Source of the DNA: Siphonodentalium dalli
Taxonomy: Eukaryota > Mollusca > Scaphopoda > Gadilida > Siphonodentaliidae
Assembly (NCBI GenBank): GCA_032622095.1
Contig: CP136069.1
Coordinates: 167,700,394 to 167,764,393 of the forward strand
Direction: 5' to 3'
Length of the DNA: 64,000 nucleotides
In this document: one piece after another, positions 24,833 to 33,781 of the stretch
How positions within the stretch are numbered: position 1 is the first letter of the stretch
Layout of the letters: each line of letters opens with the position of its first letter
Made by a program: the position numbers and the translations under genes
The notes under the pieces: generated by a model
Databases searched by the model: none
Told to the model about the DNA's origin: nothing
What the model saw: the letters and a program-made list of their open reading frames with translations, nothing else

Positions 24833-25482
24833 TGGTCACGGTGCAACAAGGTGCTTAACTACAAATTCAATTTAAAAACAAAAAAACATAAGCCGAATGC
24901 CTTAGAAGCTGCTCACCTACATTTAACAGATTATTGTCTTTTCCAATGTAGCTGCACAGATGTGAGGTGAACTTTGACAAATGTTGTGAACACAAAAGGT
25001 TCATAAGAAATTTGTCTATTTTTTTCTTCACAGCCATGTAGTAGCATTGAGAATGACATTCATTTGTTATATTTACATTCCCACATGTACATATTCCTTA
25101 CAAATTAAAGGACTGATTGAAATTTTAATTGCAAAATATTCCGCCTTGTTTAATTATTTTATATGCATATCATCACATTGGGCGAACTATTAATTAGATG
25201 CACATTGTGTACAATAAAGTATTATAAATTATATTTTATAGTGTCATACAGGAGAGTTCACGACAGTTAAAACACCAAAACAAACAAAGTGGTTAAAATG
25301 GGGAAAACACTTCATTCAAAATAAATAATCTGGCCCCATTAACCCCTCTAAACATAAGACGAATTGAAATTTTTTTATTCACCACCAATTACAATTTGTG
25401 AAAACCCTTATAATATGTATTGATATGTATGTTATATTTCCATGTTTATGACCGAATAAAAATTTATAAAAAAAAAAAAAAA

Positions 25483-25496
25483 AAAATCTACTGTGA
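25483..25496 (+). repeat. L1 target-site duplication, right copy
   Basis: AAAATCTACTGTGA, matching 18766-18779. It follows the poly-A tail (25468 onward), so the exact border within the A-run is ambiguous by a few bases. Confidence 0.9.
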
Positions 25497-25569
25497 AACT
25501 CATGTGATAAACTAGCATGAGTTTCACAGGAGAAACGCATGAGAAATAAGGGTAGGGAAATTTTGTAAG

Positions 25570-27110
25570 GGAGGTTGCCGAGTGTGCAGATGGATTCAAA
25601 TATAAAATCGAAGATGGCTGCTAGTGGACATGTTTTTAAATAAATTTATGGCTCCAATCTAGAGGCCACACTGACGATCCATATGAAGCTTGGCGATGAT
25701 CGGATGATGTCTGTAGTGCGTGCCGAAGGATTTAGTCACGTAAAGTGTAAAATATTAGATCTTCCAAATGCGATATCTCCCATCTAGAGGCGTTTCTGTA
25801 AATTTTCCAAACAAGTATCCAAAAAATGCGGGCTGCAATGTTTGCCGATGGATTCAAATTTGTAATCAAAGATGTTTTTGTTAACGTATTTCTGAAAAAA
25901 AAACGTATGTCACCCACCTGGAGGTCACAATGAAGATCCTTATGAAGTTTGGTGATGTAATCAGTTGAAGGGGGTGCCCTATAGGGTGTGCCAATAGATT
26001 TATTCATACGAAGAATAAAATCCAAAATGGCCGCTGGCGGGAATGTTTTTCTTGGACCAATTTTTCAAATTTGACAGCTCTCACCTAGAGGCAATTCTAA
26101 ACATGCCTGTAAATTTTCAAAACTATTCTCCAATAAATGCGGGCTGCAGGGTGTGCTGATGGGTTCAAATTTGAAATCAAAGATGGCTGCTGGCACCTAT
26201 GTTTTTGTTTTGTTTTTGTTTTACGAATTTCGGAATTTTTTTTATGGCTCCCATCTGGAGGTCACCCGAAGATCCATATGAAGTGAGTGACGATAGGATG
26301 AGAGATGCGATCCGTAGGGTGTGCTAGCGGAAATTGTTGACTTGAGAAAAAGTAATGCATTGTAACATCAGAGTGAATCTGTTCAACAGATAATCACTAA
26401 ACATGGACAAACTAAAGAACCATAACTAAGATCTACCCGTAAGGACTATAACTCAGGTAAAACAGTTGGGTAAACCTGTTTTTTGAACTCAATCAAGATA
26501 TTGTGGTGGAATTGGTTGATATTTGTTCAAGTTTTCGCACTAACGGTTATGAAATTGCTAAAAAAAAATAGACCTACTAAGGCCGTAACTCAGATAAAAT
26601 AAATCGGACAAACCTGGTTTTCTAACCCGATATTGATGTTGTTGTGAAAGGTCCACATATCAAATATGAATGTAATTGGTTGACGTTTGTTCAAGTTATT
26701 GGGCTAACAGACCTAAACTTTCCTAAAAATTATGCTGTGCAGTCAATAGCATGATAAAGAAAGGAAGTCAAAAAGGTTCAGTAAATTAATTTCATTTCAA
26801 ACATTTATCCTCTAAATGTGGGGCTGCTGGGTGTGCAGATTGATTCAAATGTGAAATCCAAGATGTATCCAGGCGCCCGTGTCTTTAACAAATTTCGGAA
26901 GAATTGGACAGCTTCCATCTGGAGGTATGAGGAATGAGGGATGTGGCACGTAGGGTGCGCCAAAAGGATTTAAAGAGCAAAATCCAAGATGGCCACTGTC
27001 GACCATGTTTTTTTTTAACAACTTTCGGAAAACATCGTTGGCTCTTATCTAGAGGTTACCCCGAAGATCCTTGTGCAGTTTGGTGACGATCGGATGAGGG
27101 ATGTTGCCGT
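25570..27110. repeat. Degenerate tandem repeats with AAGATGGC core
   Basis: Blocks of the type GATGGATTCAAATWTRAAATC, then AAGATGGCYGCTGG, then a TCCATCTAGAGG-like stretch and GATCCATATGAAG start near 25590, 25848, 26159 and 26846. Extra half-units appear near 25998 and 26970. Units are about 260-310 bases and strongly diverged. Between 26390 and 26760 a different block (GACTATAACTCAGGTAAAA, then TTGGTTGATATTTGTTCAAG) occurs twice. No coding potential. Confidence 0.6.
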
Positions 27111-27620
27111 GTGGAAGTATTTAGTCATTTTGTATGCCACTCGCACACGTCCCCGGATTTTTTTTTTACCCCCACTCCAATAGTACTTAATCCTATGGAA
27201 AGGTATCCAACTTGGACGTGCCTAATCTTTCACCATTCTACAAACAAGTTCAAAAACACAAAAACAATATTTGTTCATAAATGCCTCATATATATGTAGA
27301 AATATATTGAATTACTCTTCAATATAAATGTAAACATTGGTTCAGAAAAACTCCGGTTATGAGTACATGTCTGACACAAACCGGCTGTAAAATTTCACTC
27401 GTTTGATATGGTGTCCGCTAAATTGGGTCAACGAGACGGATTTATACACCGACTTGCGCTTCAAAAACACTCAACACACACCCAATTTTCGGTGTACAGA
27501 TGACAATTAACTCATATACCAAAATTTGTCAGAATCATGCATCAGCCACCCGTCAACCGTCCCTCGCCATATAAGTTATTATAGTCAAGTTTTGACTGGA
27601 CTCAATATAGGAATCTAACA

Positions 27621-27717
27621 ATAAACTGCATATACGCCACAACCGTCCCTGATCTCGCTAATCTCACCGAGCAGCGAGATCGGGGACGATTGTGGCGTCT
27701 ATAAACGGCAGTGTTAT
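27621..27717. mobile_element. Fold-back element with about 40-base arms
   Basis: The left arm 27621-27659 (ATAAACTGC...GATCTCGCT) pairs with 27673-27717 (AGCGAGATCGGGGACGATTG onward). Only a few mismatches and one 4-base gap occur, around a 13-base loop. It directly precedes the duplicated segment that starts at 27722. Likely a hairpin MITE; no target duplication seen. Confidence 0.65.
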
Positions 27718-27721
27718 CCTG

Positions 27722-28253
27722 TTGGCTGAGGGTGGGTCACGTGTCGGGCCGCAAATCACTTTGTTCCCTCGAGGATAACTGTTCTCAACAGGTGTTGACC
27801 GCTCAGGGATTATCAGTAAAGATAGAACTACGTGTACAAAGAACTCAACGTGCAGAGAATCCCTCACAGCTCTCTAACAATTTCCGAAAACACTTATTTT
27901 ATAAACTGCACTGTTTCGTAACAACCGTGGTCTTTGCTAATTTGCATAATTGTTGTTTTTAGTGTTTAATTAAAGCACGCTATGTATAAATGGTGTTATG
28001 AAGGATATAAATACGTTATAAGGTGTAATGTTCCTATTGGACCTCCTTATATAAATAATAAATACCGTGGAACAAATAGATAAACCTTATAATGCAGTTG
28101 GTATGAACTGCAGACAATTGCACACACGATGTACATACGTTACAAATACGTTTCTGTACTGAGCTCTAAATATCAAATAGCCACTGTATAATGTTTATCA
28201 ATTGACAATGTCCTTTCGGCTATACGTTCCCCAGACTTCACATGAATACCCGT
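27722..28253 (+). repeat. Duplicated segment A, MITE-free copy
   Basis: Matches 29275-30180. Shared landmarks are TTGGCTGAKGGTGGGTCAC, CGGGCCGCAAATCACTT, CAACGTGCAGAGA, GGTGTAATGTTCCTATTGG and CCTTTCGGCTATACGTTCC. This copy has about 118 bases (27895-28013) that the other lacks, but does not contain the hAT MITE. It therefore provides the uninterrupted site (AATGTTCC once at 28027-28034). The inverted CCAAT-box (ATTGGCTG) and GTCACRTG word at its start could be promoter-like, but no gene is supported. Confidence 0.75.
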
Positions 28254-28302
28254 ATGTTGCGAAACAGTATGCAACGTTGTCAATTTCTGTTTGCACCACA
28301 AC

Positions 28303-28434
28303 AATTCCGTTAAAACAACTAATCCTACGGCTTATTACTGCAGGTTTCTCATTCACCACACAAAATGCGGATCAATATCGGAGGTATTGTGTTCCCGACA
28401 AGAGTGCATGACCCAGCCATTGTTCATACCTAAG
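28303..28434 (+). repeat. Duplicated segment B, copy 1
   Basis: AATTCCGTTAAAACAACTAA through ATCGGAGGTATTGTGTT to CAGCCATTGTTCATACCTAA. It matches 28875-29043 with gaps. Non-coding. Confidence 0.7.
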
Positions 28435-28874
28435 CGTCGAAAGCAATTAACGCGGTCATAATGATTATATACTGCAACTTTTAGCCACCCAGCGAATACA
28501 CACCCCACTAAAACCCGAAATGTGTTGTCCTGTGAGATATCCCATCGCTTTAGCTCAATTTGACACGACCAGATTAGCTTTTCTACAATATCCTAAAACA
28601 ATAAAGATTCTCAAATCATCGGCATAGTCAACAGAACTTTCACGAAGTTGGACATTCCAACTACAACTTTTACCGGACTAGGGGTCGCAGTACAACTTTA
28701 ACGCGTCCCAAAATAACCGCAGTGGGGTTAGCACTAGTACAGCTTTTAAAGCGAACCCAATATATTTACAAGAAAACCATACTCAGAAATGGTAACGCCC
28801 TCGAGATCATATTACTATCCATAAATATAAATTATAATATAAAATATAATGGTTACATGAATTCACCCCCTCAG

Positions 28875-29043
28875 AATTCCGTTAAAACAACTAATCCTTC
28901 GAATTATTACAAACAACTACGACTTATTACTGCATGTTTCTCATTCACCACACCAGAAAGCTTCTAAATGCGGATAAAAAATCGGAGGTATTGTGTTTCC
29001 GCCAAGAGTGCATGGTCCAGCCATTGTGCATACATGTACCTAA
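28875..29043 (+). repeat. Duplicated segment B, copy 2
   Basis: Second copy of the 28303-28434 block, 30-40 bases longer through small insertions. Segments A and B occur in the order A-B-B-A across 27.7-30.2 kb, so this is not a simple tandem duplication. Confidence 0.7.
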
Positions 29044-29274
29044 AGATCATAATTATTACATACTGAAACTATAATACCATCACAACACAACCATCAGTGG
29101 GCTGAAGAACTAAAAATGTCTATAAAAGTGGAAATATAAGACTTACAAATTATCTTTTAAATTTCTTTTATTGGAAACTAATAAACCGGAAAAACCATAA
29201 AACCTACATAGGACATGGAAGTCTATAATTTGGGCCACAGTTATTATCCTTCATCGCGTTTTCCTCTCTTCTGA

Positions 29275-30185
29275 TTGGCTGATGGTGGGTCACATGGCGG
29301 GCCGCAAATCACTTGTTAGCCTCGAGGGTAACATTTCGACAGCTGTTGGCCGCTCAGAGATTATCAGTAAACATAGAACTACGAAGAACTCAACGTGCAG
29401 AGATTCCCTCACAGCTCTCTGGCAAGTTCCGAAAACACTCATCCGTTATAAGGTGTAATGTTCCCAGGGTTCGCGCTGCCACTTGCCAAATTTACCAATG
29501 GCAAAAATAATCCACATTGGCAAAAAATATTTTCATTTGGCAAAAGTTTTGGCAAGTCACTTTTTAATTCCTCAAGTAATTTTAAAAATATTGGTCAATC
29601 ATTACCATTTATTTCAGGAAACTCTTTCAAAATAATTATATTAGTGGTGTTTTATAAGGTTTAGGAAAAGTTAACACCACTTAGCAACCCTTCTACCATT
29701 GTATTGTTCGGTGATTGTTGTGTGATAAACCACAATAGATATGCGAATATAATTAATTATCAACTAACTGCTTTTCTATCGATATCAAAATTCGTTCAAC
29801 CCGCGATTGTCGAAACATAATAATTAACATTGCAGAAGATGATACTATCAGGGAGAGCATGTGGCAAATGCTAATATAATTTGGCAAAAAATATTTTCGT
29901 TTGGCAAATTATTTGGCAAAAGTAAATTTCGGTTCAGCGCGGACCCTGAATGTTCCTATTGGACCCTTTTATATCAATAATAAATACTGTGAAACAAATA
30001 GATACACATTATAATGCAGTTGGTATGTACGGCAGGACAATTGCACACACGGTATGCATGCATACATGTACGTTACAAATACGTTTCTGTACTGAGCTCT
30101 AAAGATCAAAAAGCCACTCTTTACTGTTTATCAATTGACAATTTCCTTTCGGCTATACGTTCCTCAGACTTCACAGGAATGTTTT
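29275..30185 (+). repeat. Duplicated segment A, copy interrupted by a MITE
   Basis: Second copy of 27722-28253. It is split by the 484-bp hAT-type element at 29465-29948. Removing the element and one copy of the 8-bp duplication gives the arrangement seen at 28014-28050. Confidence 0.8.
29465..29948. mobile_element. Non-autonomous hAT-type MITE, 484 bp
   Basis: The ends are inverted: CAGGGTTCGCGCTG at 29465 and, read from the other end, CAGGGTCCGCGCTG (one mismatch in 14). It is flanked by 8-bp direct repeats AATGTTCC at 29457-29464 and 29949-29956. An 8-bp duplication and CAGGG-type ends are the signature of hAT transposons. Inside, near each end, a TTGGCAAAAAATATTTTC word repeats with further TTTGGCAAA copies, like the subterminal sites bound by hAT transposases. 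No transposase is encoded, so it would depend on one supplied elsewhere. The homologous unfilled site at 28027-28034 confirms the borders. Confidence 0.92.
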
Positions 30186-30304
30186 ATTTCCTAAAAAGCG
30201 AGGGTTCCAACATAAAATGAACTCTTCGAACTGGATTAAAGAATATACGCGCGCACTTAGGCCTTAGGCCTGAGGCCTGAGGTTTGTGTGTACTCCTTTG
30301 TCAG

Positions 30305-30478
30305 ATAACAAAACAGTTGTCACCCTTGTTTTCGTGAGACACGGGGATTTGTCGCCGCGCTCGACCAGGAATGTCATCCTCGGGCCGCCAGGTGACATTC
30401 CAGGTCGAGAGCGGTCGACAAATCCCCGTGTTTCACTCGATCACGGGCGACAACTGTATATTGTTATATAGGCTTGTT
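30305..30478. mobile_element. Fold-back element with about 75-base arms
   Basis: The left arm (ATAACAAAACAGTTGTCACC, then ACACGGGGATTTGTCG, then CTCGACCAGGAATGTCA) pairs with the right arm, which holds the same blocks in reverse complement, roughly 85% alike. The centre is near 30384. A direct AGGCCTGAGGCCTGAGG stretch lies just outside at 30262-30281. It shares the CCCTCGCCATATAA word (about 30510) with the region next to the 27.6 kb fold-back, suggesting a common host repeat. Confidence 0.75.
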
Positions 30479-30557
30479 GCCGTCCATCCTGACGACCGCC
30501 AGTCAGTACTGCCCCTCGCCATATAAAAAACACTTGACCAAAAACCAGTTCACTTAC

Positions 30558-30735
30558 ATTGCTCAACAGCTTTCTTGTCAACTACAAAAATATGTTCAGC
30601 ATCAATGACTGTTACCTTCCCTGTCTCATCAGCAGAAAAGTTTTCCCATTTCACGTCTGTCCAGTAAAGGGCATATTCGTCTTCGTTCTCGGTAAGATGT
30701 TGAGCTATTTTCAGTAAATTGTATGCGATATTAGC
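30558..30735 (-). CDS. DIPK2-family divergent kinase, penultimate coding exon
   Basis: A 178-nt exon on the minus strand: acceptor CATTATTTCAG just above 30735, donor GTAAGTG just below 30558, phase 0 start and phase 1 end. Its 59 codons encode A-N-I-A-Y-N-L-L-K-I-A-Q-H-L-T-E-N. Next come W-T-D-V-K-W-E-N-F, the divergent equivalent of the kinase catalytic loop, and V-I-D-A-E-H, the metal-binding DFG equivalent. V-V-D-K-K follows. This order is characteristic of the DIPK2/FAM69 family of secretory-pathway kinase-like proteins. The phase matches the last exon at 15740-16095. The next upstream exon was not found with confidence; it lies beyond the Gypsy element, possibly outside the window. Family is clear from motifs; activity is unknown. 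Confidence 0.8.
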
Positions 30736-30841
30736 CTGAAATAATGAAAATGATTTATCAAAGATCAAAATTCACAAAATACTGTTAAACAGTTGGTAAA
30801 TGTTTAAAGTGACGTGGAACGCTATGCCTGGGTGATCTAAT

Positions 30842-31130
30842 TGTAATAGAGAATAAATTAGTTATTTTCATAAACTGTATACATCCAAATAGGTAGTATG
30901 TAACAGCATTCTTTAACCCTTTCTATACTCAATGGATTCTCTGTTATGGTTCGTTTCGGTATATGTAACCGGAACAAGCGCATTCCGTGCTTTGAATTGG
31001 TACGAAGTAAAATAGAAGAAATGTGCTCTCCGTAATTTCGCATAAATACTTCTTGATTGATATATCCAGAATAAACACATCGATTGTTTATGAACGCTAA
31101 TGTCTTCTCCACCCATTGAGGCATATTACA
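30842..31130 (+). repeat. Putative 5' LTR of the Gypsy element
   Basis: Bounded by TGTAAT at 30842-30847 and its inverse ATTACA at 31125-31130, the usual TG...CA ends. It contains a TATA-like CATAAATAC and an AATAAA near its 3' end (about 31071). The primer-binding site follows after three bases. No second copy was found downstream, so the borders are predicted, not proven by a repeat pair. Confidence 0.5.
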
Positions 31131-31133
31131 TAT

Positions 31134-31143
31134 TGGCGACGAG
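31134..31143 (+). promoter_or_regulatory. Primer-binding site for tRNA-Ser
   Basis: TGGCGACGAG is complementary to the 3' end (CTCGTCGCCA) of tRNA-Ser of the GCT type. Its position three bases after the LTR and 55 bases before gag is as expected. Mag-lineage Gypsy elements are known to use tRNA-Ser. Confidence 0.65.
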
Positions 31144-31198
31144 TCATATGAATCCATAAATTTCGTTTAATTCTGATCGATACCTCGAATTTCGAAAC

Positions 31199-31948
31199 AT
31201 GATTGAAACAACTGCGGGTATCAGTGCGGCAACTTCAACGGTTACAACCTCCATGACCAATTTAAATCCGCCTTCGCCCTTTCTACACACACCAGGTCGA
31301 CCCTCAATTCCATGGAAACAATGGATTTCTATGTTCAGTAAATGTTTACTTGCTGCTGGGGCAGATCAGTGTTACCCCGAGCGCCAAAATGCCATTCTTC
31401 TTCTGAGCGCTGAGGGACAACGCATTTACTATATTCTGCCTGAAATGGCCATGAATGATGCTAATGCTAGTGCATATGACCGTACAGTTGCGTCATTAGC
31501 TCCACATTTCTCACGACCAGCAAATGTTGTTGTTGAACGTTACAGATTTCTACAACGTGCACAGTTACCACATGAAACAATTCTAGAATATGTGGTTTCG
31601 CTTAGAAGTTTAATTGCGACATGTGACTTTAAGACTATGTCTGATGAAATACTGCGAGATCAGATAATTGAAAAAACAAGCATCCCACAAATTCGAGAAT
31701 GCCTTCTATTAGAACCAGACCTCGATTTGATAAAATACGCTTGTAATTGCAAAACAAGTGGAACAAGCAATGAAGGAGGCTCATTCTCTTCATCGGGCCA
31801 CAGCGCCAAGTGTAATGTGGTAAATGAACAGTTCAACCAACCACGGAAAAAGACAAAAAAAAAACCATCGTGTTTCCGAAGTGCGGGACCTCATTTGGCA
31901 ATGATCCAAATTGTAAAGCTAGATACGAAACGTCTACGGCGTGTATGA
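31199..31948 (+). pseudogene. Gypsy gag (capsid), frameshifted before the zinc knuckle
   Basis: Open for 249 codons. The middle region (W-K-Q-W, then Y-P-E-R-Q-N-A-I-L-L, then Y-R-F-L-Q-R-A) fits the capsid of Ty3/Gypsy gag proteins, which assemble the particle around the element RNA. The nucleocapsid Cys/His residues (C-G-T...C-K-A-R...C-M-R-V-G-H...C) appear in another frame at about 31880-31975. A frame change near the A-run at 31855-31863 therefore breaks the protein. Confidence 0.75.
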
Positions 31949-31951
31949 GAG

Positions 31952-32239
31952 TTGGGCATCGGAGCATTGTCTGTAATGCAAAAAAAATGTGAAAAATATT
32001 CAATTGAAACAACCGATGGAATTTATTGCATGGTTGAGATTCTGGACAAAGAGATTCAATTACTAGTTGACTCAATAATAACAGACAGACTTTTCCAACA
32101 ACACTTCGCATCTGAAAATTTGAAACCAACCACGGTGAAATTGACATCATATTCTGGCGACTGCATTAATGTGAAAGGTGTAATGTCAGGAGCAGTTTCA
32201 CAGGGTAATGAAAGGCACCAACTGATTTTTATGTGGTAA
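31952..32239 (+). pseudogene. Gypsy aspartic protease fragment, active site altered
   Basis: The segment around 32000-32220 resembles a retroelement aspartic protease, the enzyme that cleaves the polyprotein. The residue run L-L-V-D-S-I at about 32059-32076 sits where the family has D-S-G. Loss of this glycine should abolish activity. The frame is lost after 32239. Confidence 0.6.
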
Positions 32240-32429
32240 AATCAGGTATTCCACGTCTGGGGTTGGATGCAATTCGTCAGTTGAAAATGTTTCCAATTGA
32301 ACAAGCTCTTACAGGCAACATGACAACTGAAAAAAACTGAAAAAAATATACATGTAAGTTCCCTGCCACCTATAGCTTCTCAACACAATTTCAGCGGGAT
32401 TATGGAGAGCTGTTTTCATCGGAACCATC

Positions 32430-33171
32430 ACAGATAAAATAATTCTGCCATTCTGTGAAGTTACAGGATGGTGCTAAACCAGTGCAACAAAAGCTCAGAC
32501 CATTAACATTTTCAGTGCGGTAACAAGTTTCGGAGGTTCTGCGCGCTAAAGAAGAAGCTGGAATAATAGAACGTGTTGAAGCGTCTGAGTGGGTTTCTCC
32601 ATTAGTGGTTACCTGGCGTAAATCAGGTAAAATCCGTGTCTGTGGCGACCTTCGCGAAGTCAACAAAAACATCATAATTGTCCCACACCCCATTGGAAAC
32701 ATTGATGAAATTCTACAGGAAATACACGGGGCACGTTTCTTTACTCGGTTGGACATGTCTCATGCGTTTAATCAGTTGGACTTGCATCCAGACAGTCGCT
32801 ACCTAACGACGTTTATCAGCCACGAAGGACTCTTTCGCTTCCGTAGAGCATGCTTTGGTTTAGCTAGTATTCCAGCTGCGTTCTCTCGCATGATGTCAAT
32901 TATTCTTCGTGACATCAGTGGTGACATGGACGCTCTAGTGGGTTATGGTAGGAACCAAGTGGATCACGATCCAAATACGAAAGCTCTTCTCGCGATGCTC
33001 CTTGGATACAACATCAAGTTGAATGACAAATGTGAATACAACGTTACCTCATTGAAATTTCTTGGGCATGTTATTTCGGAAGCTGATATTTTCCCTGATC
33101 CAGCACACGCGGAAGCCATACGGCATACATATCCACCAAAGGACACTACATCATTACAGTCTTTCCTATGA
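32430..33171 (+). pseudogene. Gypsy reverse transcriptase, catalytic YxDD lost
   Basis: Reverse transcriptase fingers and palm. A stop occurs near 32521-32523 in the upstream part, then the frame is open 32605-33171. Visible are R-V-C-G-D-L-R-E-V-N, motif A L-D-M-S-H-A-F, and motif B R-A-C-F-G-L-A-S-I-P. Where Y-x-D-D should be (about 32920-32935) the sequence reads G-D-M-D-A-L-V, so the tyrosine and one aspartate are gone. It is followed by the usual G-R-N-Q and L-G-H-V-I connection. Not active as read. Confidence 0.8.
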
Positions 33172-33289
33172 CTTGCGGCTTGTTACTCTAAGTTTCTTTA
33201 CGACTATGCATCCAGAGTAGAGAATTTGCGGAAACCTCTCCGAAAATCTGGTCACATGAGCAGTTTGGTGACATTCGTAATGCGTTAAA

Positions 33290-33720
33290 AAACTGTGATG
33301 GATTGTTAATGTTCGACCCCAGCTTGTCAACAACAGTAACAGCTGATGCATCAGGATATGCTTTGGGTGCTGTATTGACCCAAATACGTGATGAGAAATA
33401 GTACACTGTTGCTTTCGCATCCCGATCGTTAACGAACGGAAATATTCAGTCGGGGAAAAGGAGGCATTAGCTTGTGTATGGGCATGCGAACGATGGCATA
33501 CATTCTTATGGGGTCGTGTATTCGAACTTCGTACGGATCACCAAAGTCTCCGAACACTTCTTTCAACACCAGGTTCAGGAAGACAACCTATGAGAATAGC
33601 GCGATGGGCAGCCAGGTTGATGAACTATAATTATGTTGTCAAATACTGGAAAGGCTCCGAAAACAAAGTCGCAGGTGGGCTGAGTCGCATGCCGCTTGCT
33701 ACTACAAATGGATTTAATGT
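33290..33720 (+). pseudogene. Gypsy RNase H, stop and frameshift
   Basis: D-A-S-G-Y-A-L-G-A-V-L at about 33340-33375 and E-K-E-A-L-A-C-V-W...T-D-H-Q-S-L (about 33460-33555) are typical RNase H landmarks of Gypsy elements. A TAG interrupts the frame at about 33399-33401 and a shift lies near 33436-33445. It would remove the RNA strand after copying. Confidence 0.75.
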
Positions 33721-33781
33721 TGAAGATGAGGTTATTTGTAGTCTCATATAATCTGAGAGTGATATTATTGCCAAGCACAAA

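Larger units (their letters stand above)
18780..25482 (+). mobile_element. Full-length L1-clade LINE (6.7 kb), mutated
   Basis: Complete non-LTR retrotransposon: a 216-bp 5' UTR, ORF1 (18996-19820), a long 1.2 kb inter-ORF spacer, ORF2 (21042-24832), a 0.65 kb 3' UTR with AATAAA at about 25455, and a poly-A tail. It is bounded by a perfect 14-bp target duplication. The two-ORF plan, coiled-coil plus RNA-binding ORF1 and APE endonuclease with reverse transcriptase in ORF2 place it in the L1 group. The endonuclease style may be Tx1-like, which is uncertain. It carries one nonsense codon in ORF1, and two nonsense codons and at least three frameshifts in ORF2, so it is dead or nearly so as read. 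It sits antisense within the large DIPK2 intron. Confidence 0.92.
16096..30557 (-). other. Large intron of the DIPK2-like gene (14.46 kb)
   Basis: Inferred from the donor GTAAGTG on the minus strand just below 30558 and the acceptor TTTCACAG just above 16095, with matching phase. It contains a full-length L1-like element, a hAT-type MITE, fold-back elements and several tandem repeats. The L1 is antisense to the gene. The intron is a prediction from splice signals and protein family order; no transcript is available. Confidence 0.6.

Noticed and set aside
30858-31157. 99-codon minus-strand frame as a possible upstream DIPK2 exon
   Set aside because: It overlaps the predicted Gypsy 5' LTR and primer site, shows no family motifs and lacks clear splice borders.
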